From NCBI RefSeq assembly GCF_963678635.1, contig NC_087064.1, forward strand, positions 31,844,369 through 31,908,368: 64,000 nucleotides of DNA. Reading direction: 5' to 3'. The stretch's first letter is position 1, and each line of letters starts with the position of its first letter. Both the position numbers and the translations under genes were made by a program. Positions 33,189 through 46,220 of this stretch are shown one piece after another. The notes beneath the pieces were generated by a model that was given only the letters and a program-made list of their open reading frames with translations, was not told where the DNA came from and did not search any database. This DNA is from Symsagittifera roscoffensis (lineage: Eukaryota; Xenacoelomorpha; Acoela; Convolutidae).

Positions 33189-36100
33189 CAACTCGAGATT
33201 GAAACGGCATATTCTGTTTTGTTCTCATACAGAACAAATCAATAAAACTCGGGTTTTGATAATACTGCGCAGTAAGCGAAAGTATCATTGCAGTTTTAGA
33301 AAAAAACGATTTATAATTTAACAACCCGCGCGGAGATTTTGGGTAAATTTGATGATATGAATATTTCGTTGATTAAAATGAGATCTAGATAATGGATTTC
33401 AACACGTAAAGTTTTTAAAGATCATAATATCAATTGTTTGGGAAAACAAAAAAATCCATTGCTTTCCATCATAAACCTATTCCATACCTATTTTGTTTTA
33501 GAAATAACTCAAAATGTTTTCCTGCATAAAATCTATTTGAAGCAATAATTCTTTTTTTTTTGAGATTTTCACCGTTTGATTTACTTTTTGTGACTTTCTG
33601 CAAACCTCGAACCCGAACGAATTCCTTCTTCCCTAGCTATCGTTCTTACAACCCCAATTACCTCACACCCAACACTACATTCCCACTCCTACTACACTTT
33701 GACCTCAAATTAGTTGCGAGACAACAAAATTTTCAAATGCTTTTAATAACTCGTCAAAAAGATCTGATAAAAAATTGAAAATTGACTGAATAAAATCAAG
33801 ACTGCTTGCATAGCAGGGCAAAGCCATAAAAGTTCCGACTGTTTCTTATTAGATATGAGTAGTTTTTGATGGAAAGGAAATGAAAAACCGTATTTGAACA
33901 AAATCAGGGGTGAAAATTCAGTATCAGGTGTGAAGATCAGGTGTTAGTTTTGAGTTGTTTTGATGAAAAAATATTGAAAACCGTATTTGAACAACAAAAT
34001 TAGTTGTGAAGACTTAATTAACTCGACCTTAGCCTCAATTAGCTTGGAACATTTTTGTGTTGTTTCAGTTAACAGAGTCAGGTAGACTTTGAGCATGACT
34101 TGAATAAATTAGAAGTTTTTAATCAAGAGATTTTTTTAGATTCCAATGAAAATTTTTTAAAATAAAATTGAATGAAAATTTTGTAAGTTTCGGTGTAGTG
34201 TGGAGAAATTTCTATCTAGATTTATGTAAAATTATACAAAACGTTATGGCTGTAAACTTCAGACAACTTTACCAATGTTATAAAACTGATTTCAATGTTA
34301 TCAAGGCAAATCAGGGTGTCTGCAAGTTTTTTAATACAAGGAAAACTCACAAAATGATGAGGACATAAAAATGGACTTAAGAATAGAAAGTCTGACGACA
34401 AAAATGTGTGTCAAAATTGAAAAGTGCCATTAGTTTACCGCATCGGTATCATCTCAATTTCGTGTTTAGGACTGCGATATGCAGAAGTTTTAAACTTTTA
34501 AAAAGCTGCTTTTTGTTTTCTTGGATAAATAATTTTCATCGGCAATGACAAAACCCAGTTGCAGCACGTGAGTTAATTGAAATCAAAACGGGGAAAAAAT
34601 TTTGGACTATACTTTTTACACACCCCTACTTGTTACTCTAAGTTTTCAATGAATACCAAACTAGCTTAACTAAAAAGCCACAATTTTTTGAATAATATCA
34701 AACTTTTGGATAAAGAGATAATATTTAAGTCAAAATTGTCGCTCAAGCAACAATTTACAACTGTATTTGGTCGTTTGCTAACTTTTCCGAAGGTAAATGA
34801 GTTTCAAGTTTCGGTTGGATTCTCAACTCCAGACATGTTCGTTTTTTGGTTTGTTTTGGAACACAAAATGATAGTTTGATCATTTTTGCAAAAATGTATT
34901 GAAAAATATTAACCTGGCTGATAAATTGAGTAAAAAAACTAGTTTTTTTATAGCACATGGTAGCACAGTAAAAAAGACAAGTTCACGAATTATTGAATTG
35001 AATTAGCAAAACGAAATGAGACAGGATGTTTTGTTGAAAAAACGCGTTAATAAAACAATCAAGACTGCTCTTATATCAGTTCAAAATGTGACAAATGAGA
35101 TTTTTTTTTATTAGAAAACAGACAACAGAATAACAATAAAAGATTTTTTCTCGTTTTTTTTCAACTTTTCAACCCAGATGACATATAAGAACAGGGTAAA
35201 CAAAATATATAGCGTCTCTTATTCTATGAAAAAAAAAATATTTTTTTTCCTCATTTTGGTTTGCAACGCATTAATCCGCTGCTTAAGCGTGTTATGAGCA
35301 CTTATTATATCATGCCATATTAATCCCAAATTAACTAAGTAGCAATTTTTAAGCCCCGTAGTTTACAAAAAATGATCACAGGTGATTTTTTTTCTAAATT
35401 GAGCCCAGGTATCAAAACATCTTTTTTGTGAAGAGTTTTGTGTGTTTCGTCTATATGCAGATCGTCCGCGAAAATTGTGCGAAAATGGGGATTGTAGTCT
35501 GCTGTGACTATAGCTAGATGGGAGTGGTTTTCTTGAACTATTAATGCTCTGAACGTTTGTATTTGGTAAATTTTGATCAATTTTCATCTATTGGTGAAAA
35601 GATTTATTCGGTATTTATATTTTGGTGGTCGAATCGATTTATCTTGTTGTTCTTGTCTGCAATTGGCTACGCTATGTCCGTATCCACGCCATTATTTGAA
35701 TGAGGGTTTTCCCTTAAATTTCGGGTTCCTATCAATTTTATTTAGAATTTGAGTGATTTTTTTCTGCTAAATCTTTATCGGAGTCTTGGATGTTTTTATA
35801 TCTTAAATTGTTTGTTGGATATTGTTTACGTATAGTAATTTTGCTTCTTCTAATTTCACTGTGAGTTCTGCTTGTTCCAATATGTCTACGAAACTGCGGA
35901 GAACTGTTTCTAGTTCTGAAAATGATGTTGCATAGCATACTCTCTTTTTTGTTGCTATTATTCTGAAGACACTATATGTCATTTTTGTGTTTTTATAGTC
36001 TAGTGTATGTAGAGAGTTTGATTTTCTCCATTGGAACTTTTTACAGCTAGTTGTTTCATAATTTCGTTTGAAAGTATGCGAATTTTCCTGCATATAACTA

Positions 36101-36837
36101 TTTGATGCTGCTTGTTTCTTCGGAGTCAAACCCTTTAGAAAAACTTTGTGTGAATTGTTTTCAGGCGGATTATATTTCTATTGGTAGAACTGAAAACCTT
36201 TTTTAGCTGCACTTTTAAGTGTAGTTTGTATCAAGGCTGTGAGGTAATGAATCCAATTTTGGTGATGGGGTGTATTTGTAGGTTTTGGGCCTTTATTTAA
36301 CACTAGGTTAGTCTGACAGCGTTTAAACAATCTTCTACTAGGATTCATCGTCATCTGGAGTAATTCTGCTGTTATTAGAATTTGTGCAAAATTTATAACT
36401 TAGATTTGGTGATTTCACATTGTTGTAAATAAAAGGGTAGTGGTATTTCAATTCTCATTGCGTCGGGTAGGTAACCTTGGGTTTTCATTTGGTATTGCGA
36501 TGTCACATTATCATCTGATTGTACGAAGTTTTGTCATGTAGGATTTTGTTGTTGTGTTTCTCGTGGTCTTGAAAGTTTCATGTAAGAGTGAAAAAAGTCT
36601 GCTTGAAAATGTCATTCCAGTGGTTTTTCACCTGCTTTTTTTCTATAGAGTTGTAAGCTTCAATGAAAGTAACCTTCATCTTCTGAAAAGTGTGGCTGGT
36701 TTCAGATGAACGGTCTATTATTTGCGTTATTTTTCTTTTGTGGAAAAAATGGATCGTTTCAAGAACGAAAAGTCTGAAATTTTTTCTTGTTGTTGAAATT
36801 TACAGATTGAAGTAATGGGTTTTTTGGTATCTGTTTT
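32807..36837. repeat. 4.03-kb tandem duplication, first unit
   Basis: Starts at TTGCTAACAATTTTTTCTGAC and ends at TTTTTTGGTATCTGTT. The next unit follows directly. It contains the last host exon (32,931-33,188), the AT-rich sequence after it and the 3' half of gag-like module M1. Confidence 0.97.
35400..36835 (-). pseudogene. gag-like module M1, carboxyl half, first tandem unit of block B
   Basis: Minus-strand pieces: 36,129-35,803 with a capsid-like SFSELETVLRSFVDILEQAE, then a zinc-knuckle-like GYGHSVANC (its first Cys changed to Arg) at about 35,659-35,691, then 35,580-35,335 with IVQENHSHLAIVTADYNPH and FADDLHIDETHKTLHKKD. Cut off at the duplication border, so the amino-terminal half is missing in this unit. 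Confidence 0.45.
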
Positions 36838-39800
36838 TTGCTAACAATTTTTTCTGACTTTTCATTATGATTTTTCAATCTGAATCGCTTTTGATTCATA
36901 ATAATTAATAAACCTGTTGAAAACTTTTTCTGTGGGTTATCTTGCAAAAGGTTTTGTTTAGGCAATTCACCTTCCATGGTTGTGTGCGAACGTAATTATG
37001 ATAGTTGGATTTGGTCCAGGGCCACTGCGGAGAGACCACCACCCGAATATAGTACATGGTGCTCCCTACATCATAGCAGGGAAGGATTACCCAGGCACAG
37101 GCATTCCTGACATTGACACTAAAGTTATCAATTTTGAAGACCCGCGAGAAGATTTGACATTCCACTGGTTCAAACATAATGTTATGTGCAGAGATAATCC
37201 CTGGATATGCGTTGAGTAACAACTCGAGATTGAAACGGCATATTCTGTTTTGTTCTCATACAGAACAAATCAATAAAACTCGGGTTTTGATAATACTGCG
37301 CAGTAAGCGAAAGTATCATTGCAGTTTTAGAAAAAAACGATTTATAATTTAACAACCCGCGCGGAGATTTTGGGTAAATTTGATGATATGAATATTTCGT
37401 TGATTAAAATGAGATCTAGATAATGGATTTCAACACGTAAAGTTTTTAAAGATCATAATATCAATTGTTTGGGAAAACAAAAAAATCCATTGCTTTCCAT
37501 CATAAACCTATTCCATACCTATTTTGTTTTAGAAATAACTCAAAATGTTTTCCTGCATAAAATCTATTTGAAGCAATAATTCTTTTTTTTTGAGATTTTC
37601 ACCGTTTGATTTACTTTTTGTGACTTTCTGCAAACCTCGAACCCGAACGAATTCCTTCTTCCCTAGCTATCGTTCTTACAACCCCAATTACCTCACACCC
37701 AACACTACATTCCCACTCCTACTACACTTTGACCTCAAATTAGTTGCGAGACAACAAAATTTTCAAATGCTTTTAATAACTCGTCAAAAAGATCTGATAA
37801 AAAATTGAAAATTGACTGAATAAAATCAAGACTGCTCGCATAGCAGGGCAAAGCCATAAAAGTTCCGACTGTTTCTTATTAGATATGAGTAGTTTTTGAT
37901 GGAAAGGAAATGAAAAACCGTATTTGAACAAAATCAGGGGTGAAAATTCAGTATCAGGTGTGAAGATCAGGTGTTAGTTTTGAGTTGTTTTGATGAAAAA
38001 ATATTGAAAACCGTATTTGAACAACAAAATTAGTTGTGAAGACTTAATTAACTCGACCTTAGCCTCAATTAGCTTGGAACATTTTTGTGTTGTTTCAGTT
38101 AACAGAGTCAGGTAGACTTTGAGCATGACTTGAATAAATTAGAAGTTTTTAATCAAGAGATTTTTTTAGATTCCAATGAAAATTTTTTAAAATAAAATTG
38201 AATGAAAATTTTGTAAGTTTCGGTGTAGTGTGGAGAAATTTCTATCTAGATTTATGTAAAATTATACAAAACGTTATGGCTGTAAACTTCAGACAACTTT
38301 ACCAATGTTATAAAACTGATTTCAATGTTATCAAGGCAAATCAGGGTGTCTGCAAGTTTTTTAATACAAGGAAAACTCACAAAATGATGAGGACATAAAA
38401 ATGGACTTAAGAATAGAAAGTCTGACGACAAAAATGTGTGTCAAAATTGAAAAGTGCCATTAGTTTACCGCATCGGTATCATCTCAATTTCGTGTTTAGG
38501 ACTGCGATATGCAGAAGTTTTAAACTTTTAAAAAGCTGCTTTTTGTTTTCTTGGATAAATAATTTTCATCGGCAATGACAAAACCCAGTTGCAGCACGTG
38601 AGTTAATTGAAATCAAAACGGGGAAAAAATTTTGGACTATACTTTTTACACACCCCTACTTGTTACTCTAAGTTTTCAATGAATACCAAACTAGCTTAAC
38701 TAAAAAGCCACAATTTTTTGAATAATATCAAACTTTTGGATAAAGAGATAATATTTAAGTCAAAATTGTCGCTCAAGCAACAATTTACAACTGTATTTGG
38801 TCGTTTGCTAACTTTTCCGAAGGTAAATGAGTTTCAAGTTTCGGTTGGATTCTCAACTCCAGACATGTTCGTTTTTTGGTTTGTTTTGGAACACAAAATG
38901 ATAGTTTGATCATTTTTGCAAAAATGTATTGAAAAATATTAACCTGGCTGATAAATTGAGTAAAAAAACTAGTTTTTTTATAGCACATGGTAGCACAGTA
39001 AAAAAGACAAGTTCACGAATTATTGAATTGAATTAGCAAAACGAAATGAGACAGGATGTTTTGTTGAAAAAACGCGTTAATAAAACAATCAAGACTGCTC
39101 TTATATCAGTTCAAAATGTGACAAATGAGATTTTTTTTTATTAGAAAACAGACAACAGAATAACAATAAAAGATTTTTTCTCGTTTTTTTTCAACTTTTC
39201 AACCCAGATGACATATAAGAACAGGGTAAACAAAATATATAGCGTCTCTTATTCTATGAAAAAAAAAATATTTTTTTTCCTCATTTTGGTTTGCAACGCA
39301 TTAATCCGCTGCTTAAGCGTGTTATGAGCACTTATTATATCATGCCATATTAATCCCAAATTAACTAAGTAGCAATTTTTAAGCCCCGTAGTTTACAAAA
39401 AATGATCACAGGTGATTTTTTTCTAAATTGAGCCCAGGTATCAAAACATCTTTTTTGTGAAGAGTTTTGTGTGTTTCGTCTATATGCAGATCGTCCGCGA
39501 AAATTGTGCGAAAATGGGGATTGTAGTCTGCTGTGACTATAGCTAGATGGGAGTGGTTTTCTTGAACTATTAATGCTCTGAACGTTTGTATTTGGTAAAT
39601 TTTGATCAATTTTCATCTATTGGTGAAAAGATTTATTCGGTATTTATATTTTGGTGGTCGAATCGATTTATCTTGTTGTTCTTGTCTGCAATTGGCTACG
39701 CTATGTCCGTATCCACGCCATTATTTGAATGAGGGTTTTCCCTTAAATTTCGGGTTCCTATCAATTTTATTTAGAATTTGAGTGATTTTTTTCTGCTAAA

Positions 39801-40864
39801 TCTTTATCGGAGTCTTGGATGTTTTTATATCTTAAATTGTTTGTTGGATATTGTTTACGTATAGTAATTTTGCTTCTTCTAATTTCACTGTGAGTTCTGC
39901 TTGTTCCAATATGTCTACGAAACTGCGGAGAACTGTTTCTAGTTCTGAAAATGATGTTGCATAGCATACTCTCTTTTTTGTTGCTATTATTCTGAAGACA
40001 CTATATGTCATTTTTGTGTTTTTATAGTCTAGTGTATGTAGAGAGTTTTATTTTCTCCATTGGAACTTTTTACAGCTAGTTGTTTCATAATTTCGTTTGA
40101 AAGTATGCGAATTTTCCTGCATATAACTATTTGATGCTGCTTGTTTCTTCGGAGTCAAACCCTTTAGAAAAACTTTGTGTGAATTGTTTTCAGGCGGATT
40201 ATATTTCTATTGGTAGAACTGAAAACCTTTTTTAGCTGCACTTTTAAGTGTAGTTTGTATCAAGGCTGTGAGGTAATGAATCCAATTTTGGTGATGGGGT
40301 GTATTTGTAGGTTTTGGGCCTTTATTTAACACTAGGTTAGTCTGACAGCGTTTAAACAATCTTCTACTAGGATTCATCGTCATCTGGAGTAATTCTGCTG
40401 TTATTAGAATTTGTGCAAAATTTATAACTTAGATTTGGTGATTTCACATTGTTGTAAATAAAAGGGTAGTGGTATTTCAATTCTCATTGCGTCGGGTAGG
40501 TAACCTTGGGTTTTCATTTGGTATTGCGATGTCACATTATCATCTGATTGTACGAAGTTTTGTCATGTAGGATTTTGTTGTTGTGTTTCTCGTGGTCTTG
40601 AAAGTTTCATGTAAGAGTGAAAAAAGTCTGCTTGAAAATGTCATTCCAGTGGTTTTTCACCTGCTTTTTTTCTATAGAGTTGTAAGCTTCAATGAAAGTA
40701 ACCTTCATCTTCTGAAAAGTGTGGCTGGTTTCAGATGAACGGTCTATTATTTGCGTTATTTTTCTTTTGTGGAAAAAATGGATCGTTTCAAGAACGAAAA
40801 GTCTGAAATTTTTTCTTGTTGTTGAAATTTACAGATTGAAGTAATGGGTTTTTTGGTATCTGTT
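36838..40864. repeat. 4.03-kb tandem duplication, second unit
   Basis: Nearly identical to the first unit. Differences I could find: a T-run length near 33,550/37,580 and one near 35,395/39,420, T/C at 33,808/37,837 and G/T near 36,028/40,057. Confidence 0.97.
36962..37219 (+). pseudogene. Extra copy of the last host exon in the second tandem unit
   Basis: Exact counterpart of 32,931-33,188, with its TTTAG acceptor and TAA stop, but without upstream exons of its own. It could serve only as an alternative last exon of copy B or be inert. Confidence 0.7.
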
Positions 40865-42170
40865 GGGTATATTTATGTTATTGAGATTGACATCGTGTTG
40901 TATCAAGTGGTCGTACCATTGGGTTGTTGATATTGTTGTTTGTGAAAAAACCGTAAATGTGGTTTGCATTTTTGTTAACATTTGTATAATTTAGTTTGTT
41001 AGTTGGGAGTTTTTTAGGTTTCTGTCTATGCGTGTGGCAGTTCATATCTGAGTTTTTTGGTATGATGTTTGATTTTACTGTTGATTGTAGTGCTGTCGGT
41101 GTTTTTGTTGTGTTATAGTGCAATTTTTGAATGTGTAGAAGAAATAAAATTTTATGTTGTTGTGGGTATTGTTTCAAATGTTTCTTCATTAACAAAAAAT
41201 GACGGTGTTTTGATATCTTTCAGTTGCGATTTTTGGTTCTTTTTAGGTTTTCTTGCGTAATAATAATTGTTGGATCTAAAGTTTCTTTTAGATCTTTTCT
41301 CTACAAATTTAGTTCAAAGAATGAAATCAGTTGTTACTAGAGTTACTCTTGAATAATTTTTATGTACCGAGATGGTTGCAATTGCTGCTGTTTAGATAGT
41401 GTTGAGAATATTGGAAAATACAACATGAGACCTTTCCGGGTCCTAAACTCAATCTGTTCCATCAGCTGCTATTGATCCGTCATCATTTTGTGGCCTAAAG
41501 TTTTTTCTTGCTTGTGAGATGAGATCTAGATTATGTTGTAAATAATCTATAATGAACCATGCCAGGATGCTTCGCAGGTCAATTTTAATTATTTGTGATA
41601 ATTCAATGTCAGTGAGTGTTTCAAGAATTGAATATAAAAAATTGAGAAGAGAAAATTTTCTCGTCTTACTATTGCGTGTCGAGATGGTTTTGGTGGAGAT
41701 GCCTAAGCTGTATCGTTGGTTTCTAATTGGAAACGAAGTATAAATGAAACAGAAAACATCATTTGTGAAATTGAAGTTCACTCTTTGTTAGTTTTTCTGA
41801 AGTAAAACCTTAATATACACTTCAAACAAAATTGAAAAGTTTAGTTCAATGTCATCTGTTGGTATTCGGTTGATTAGATGAATTTTGTGGAAAGTTTTTC
41901 ATTTGGAATATACCATAGTGTAAATTTAAATACATATACCTGGTAAATAGTGATCAAAAACTTGCCTTCTGATTTCATCTTCTGGGAATTCTTTTTGGAA
42001 CCAGTTTACTATTAAATCATGGCAAAATTGCAATTAATCTCTTGATGGACCGCTCTGGGTTGAGACATAAGGGAATGGTGGCGTTTTAGTCAAAATTTTT
42101 GTCGTATTGAATCATTTTGTGTACGGTTTTAAGGTTGATGTGTAACTTTCATTTGTCTTATTGGTTGATT
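39430..42170 (-). pseudogene. gag-like module M1, full length, block B
   Basis: The most complete module. In the minus direction: amino-terminal domain (about 42.17-41.45 kb; the 110-codon piece 41,781-41,449 includes LTDIELSQIIKIDLRSILAW and FRPQNDDGS), a basic Asn/Thr/Lys-rich linker (41,195-40,878), the Gln/Pro-rich part (about 40.6-40.4 kb), the capsid-like segment (about 40.16-39.83 kb), a zinc-knuckle-like segment (about 39.69-39.72 kb) and the 39,609-39,406 piece. Stops and frame changes in each part. Order suits Gag with nucleocapsid. No protease or RT follows on this strand. Confidence 0.45.
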
Positions 42171-42189
42171 CCAATTGTATGATCTTATA

Positions 42190-43071
42190 GTTTGCGAATC
42201 TACCGATTTTTAAGCTGCGTTTGCGTTTTGTGGATGATGCTGTTGTTGCTTCTGTTTCGGAAAATTATCCTTGGTTTTCTACTGATTCAATTTTGTCGAG
42301 TGGTAGGTTTCGAAGATTTCAAAATTTTTGTGTTTTTGTGGAGTCAGAATCCAAAACAGCGTTTCGTGTTCTTGAAAAAAAAATTTTAAATTTATTTTTG
42401 CTTTCAAGTAATTGCCTTCTTTTTGTTTGATTTTTGATATATCCTTGTTTTTGTTTGATTTTTGATATAGACGTTCTGCCTTGGCGGTGTAATTACGAGA
42501 TCGTATCTTTTTACTTGAGTGAAAAAATTATGAAGTAGTTTTGTTTGCTTGTTTCCCAAATTATCTCTTGACAAAAGTGTTAGAATTATTGATGCAAAAT
42601 CCGTGTTTCAGTTTTTATTATCTAAACCGTTAGCTCTTACGACGTTGGTTAATTTATCCTTATCCTCGGGGTAGATCAACGTGAATAAACGGAATGGGAA
42701 GAGAGTATATCAATTCATTTGAATGATTTTGTACTGCCATCACATGTATAAATTAAATCTAAGTTAAACTTAATCTTACTTAGTTGGGGTTTGATGTTAA
42801 ATCAAGTGTTGGAAAATAGTAAATAATTCTACAAGGCTCTGGTATAAAAAGATCACAAGCAGATCGTTAGATTTTATTTTAGTCCAAACTAATTGTAAAT
42901 TGTGCTAGGTCTGGGTCAATTAAAATATAGGGCTCAAGTGAAGAATGAATAACCGAAGTTCTTCACTGTTTATCTTAATTGGAACGAGTAGTCTTTGGGA
43001 ATTATCAAATAGTCGTGGGCCGTATAAAAGGGTAGAAGAATCAACGTTTGAATCGACTTTTGAATTATTTC
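42190..43071. other. Sequence present only in block B, no gene seen
   Basis: Lost from block A by deletion. Contains a plus-strand open piece (42,221-42,430) with an FVDDAVV word, which I do not take as RT because nothing around it fits. Confidence 0.4.
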
Positions 43072-43559
43072 TGAAACTAATCATAACTCTTTTAACTTTT
43101 ATTTTTTTTGTGTTTTACTCATTCAAAAAAACTTAAACTTATAAAGTTTTTAGAAACTTAGTGCAGTTTGAAAAATTTGAAGTAGATGGTAGGTTTGTGT
43201 TTCAATGATTTTATTAATAATAGTTGTTCATCTTCGTGATATGTATAGCTCTGAATGGAATCTTACTGCTCATTTATTGCGATTTATATCAATGAGTAAA
43301 ATAAAAATGCATAAAATGTTTGTAGAGAAACAGTCGTTTCACTACCAAACCTTCGTTTCACGATATAGAGGTTTGGTTTGTCGTTGTGATTGCCCTTTTA
43401 ATCGCTTGAATTGATTTGATTTATTGAGACGTAGAAATAATGTAATTGTGTTTTCAATTTAGTCGATCTTTAGGTTTGACATTTTTGATCTTATTTGCCT
43501 AAATAGTTTTTTGTTTGACTAAAATAGTAGAGGATGTGCTTAAGTCCTGGGTGGCTTCC

Positions 43560-45330
43560 TCATAGAAAGTTTTTGGATAAAAAACACCGTCTTTTCGTTA
43601 GTTATATTTGGTGATTTTCTCTTGTTGTAAATAAAAGGGTTGTGGAATTTCATTCCTCATTGAAACTGGTAGGTAGCCTTGAGTATTCAATTGGTAATGT
43701 GATGTCATGTTTTTATCTGATTGTACGAAATTTTGTCTTGTAGGTGATTGCTGTTGTGTTTGTGGTGGTCTATAAAGATTCGTGTAAGGGTAAAAAACAT
43801 CCGGTTGAAAATGTCATCCGATTGATCGATATCTTTCCATTGGTTATTTCGCTAGTTTTTTATACTGTTTTAAGTTTCGATGAAAATAATCTCCATCTTC
43901 TAAGTAATTTGGCAGGTTTCATAAGAATTGTCTATTATTTGAGTTATTTTGTTTTGTTGACAAAATCGCTTTCAGTATGATCTGTCTGAAATTTTCTTTC
44001 ATTGCTAAAAAACAAGGTTGGGGTACTGGTTTCTTTTTGGTATCTGTTTGTATTATTATGTTCATGGGGTTGGCTTTGTGTTATAACAAGTGGTCGTACC
44101 ATTGGATTGGCGATATTATTGTTTGTATCGTTAATTTGATTTGCAAAAACCTTACCATTTGTATATTTTGGTTTCTAGTTGGGCATTTTTTAGCATTTGG
44201 TCTATGCGCTTGGTAGTCCGTTTGTGAGTTTTTCGGTACGACTGTTGGTTTGACTGTTGACAGTGGTGGGTTGGTGGAAACGGAATATTGCTTTTATTGT
44301 GTGGTTGTAATTGTTGGATGAAATGGTGAAATACTTCGTTTTGTGGTTGTGGGTAGTGTTTCAACTATTTCTTCATTGACAAAGTCTGACGCTTCATGGT
44401 TATCTTGTTGGGTCAGATCTTTAGCTGCTTTTAGACTTTCTTGCGTATTTATGATTGGTGAATTTAGAGTCTTATTGAAACTTTTTCTTCAAATATTGTG
44501 TTATAGTTTAAAGATGTGGTATCAATTGTTAATAGAGTTACTCTTAACTTTTCTTATGTACAGAGGTGATTACAAGTGCTGCGCTTGAGATATAGTTTGT
44601 TACGTTGGAAAACACAACGTGGATCCGTGTCCCAAACTTAATCTGTTCCATCTGCTACTACTGATTCATCATCATTTTGTGGCCTTAATTTTTTTGTTTC
44701 TGAGATGAGATCTAGATTATGTTGTAAAAAGTCTATAAAAAACCATGCTAGGTTTCCTTGGCGGATCGATTTTAACTATTTGCGATATTTCAAAGTCAGT
44801 GAGTGATTCAAGAATTGAATCTAAAAAATGTGAGAAGAGAAAATTTTCTCGTCTTACTATTGCGTGTCGAGATGTTTTTGGTGGAGATGCCTAAACTGTA
44901 TCGTTTGTTTCTATTAGGAAACGTAAGTATAAATGATACAGAAAACATCATTTGTGAAAGTGGAGTTTGCTTTTTCTGAGATTTGATCTTGTATAATTTA
45001 ATATTTTCTTCAAAAAATTTTGAAAAATCTAATTAAATGTCATCTGTCTGTATTCGATGTGATTGTTGATTCGGTGAACTTAGTGATAAAATTTCGATAG
45101 TGAAAATCCATGAAAATGTATATTACAAACACCTGATAAAAATTGATCAATTACTTGTCTTCTGATTTTAACACCTCCCCTGGGAATTCTTGTTTACATG
45201 GACTGTTATCTCTTTGGAAATTGTTTACTAATAAATTATGGCAAAATTGCACTTGTGCTCTTGATAGATCGCTCGTTGGGTTGAGAATGAAGAGAATTCT
45301 AGTGTTATTGTCGAAATTTTTGTCATTTTG
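43560..45330 (-). pseudogene. gag-like module M2, block B
   Basis: Counterpart of 20,290-22,110, decayed. Amino-terminal domain at about 45.33-44.65 kb (AWFFIDFLQHNLDLIS), linker piece 44,364-44,152 (His/Gln/Lys-rich), Gln-rich part at about 43.8-43.6 kb. It ends without capsid or zinc knuckle. Confidence 0.45.
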
Positions 45331-45355
45331 AATCTTTTTTTAAGCGGTATTACGG

Positions 45356-46220
45356 TTAATGTGTAACTTTTAAGATGTTTTTTTTGGTTGATTTCAATTG
45401 TATAATCTTGAAACTATGAAAATCGAACTTTTTCAGTGATTCAGTCAAATTGATCAAACTGGAGGGTTGAAACTTGTTACAATCCAGGAACCTCATCTCT
45501 TTAAACTTAGTATGTACGGCTACTAATTTTGTCGTGTATTCTCTAACTGGAAGAATTGACCTGAATGATATGTAGTTTTCATCTGAACAGGGAACAACAG
45601 TTAATTTTTCCTTTACTTTCAACCTAAAACTATGAAATAAACGAGATGTTGAGCGTCGTATTTGCTCAAGTTCTCAATTTTAACTTACACTCATTGTGAG
45701 CCAGTCCAAAAAATTATCCTGTAGCATGATCATGATGAACGACGCTTTTCGCTGATAGAGTGTTCCAGCAGATTACACAGAAGTTGCATGTTTGATACAT
45801 TTTTTGAGGATCCTAATCTGAAATTATGAGCTTCTTGATTTTTTGTTCAGTATCTGATAATTCTCTGGCTTTCAACCGAAGGTTTTTGTAGAAATCATCC
45901 ATTGCATTTTCTCCAGAGGATGATTCATAAACAGATTGGTTTAGATTTTTTGTCAACTAGTAGGGTTCCAAGTGAACCCGGTTTCTGTTCTTCCAATTTT
46001 GTGCTTTCATCAAAAGTTGTGCTGGTGTTATCAACTTAGATGCAAAGCGCTTCAGTGTCTGTATATAATGCAAATGGACATATAGATGATCCGAACCAGT
46101 GCTGGAAGCGGAACTTCCAGCCCTCCGGTCACATTTTGATAGCAGTTTCTTCATGCGGGCCACACAAAATAAGTTGATCTTTCAAAACTTGATGCGATGA
46201 GAACCCATAAAATAATCGAT
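45356..46220 (-). pseudogene. Family B DNA polymerase fragment (viral/organellar, Maverick-type), block B
   Basis: Same fragment as 22,145-23,010: HDHATG then GLAHNEC, and after a frame change YISF, EEM/KEM and RFLDCNKF. The TAA after HDHATG and the frame change after AHNEC are shared with block A. The part with the polymerase active site is absent. Adjacent to module M2, as in block A. Confidence 0.6.

Noticed and set aside
42221-42430. FVDDAVV word in a plus-strand open frame, similar to the F/Y-x-D-D motif of LINE reverse transcriptases
   Set aside because: No other RT landmark on either side, the frame is only 69 codons, and the stretch lies beside minus-strand gag-like sequence.
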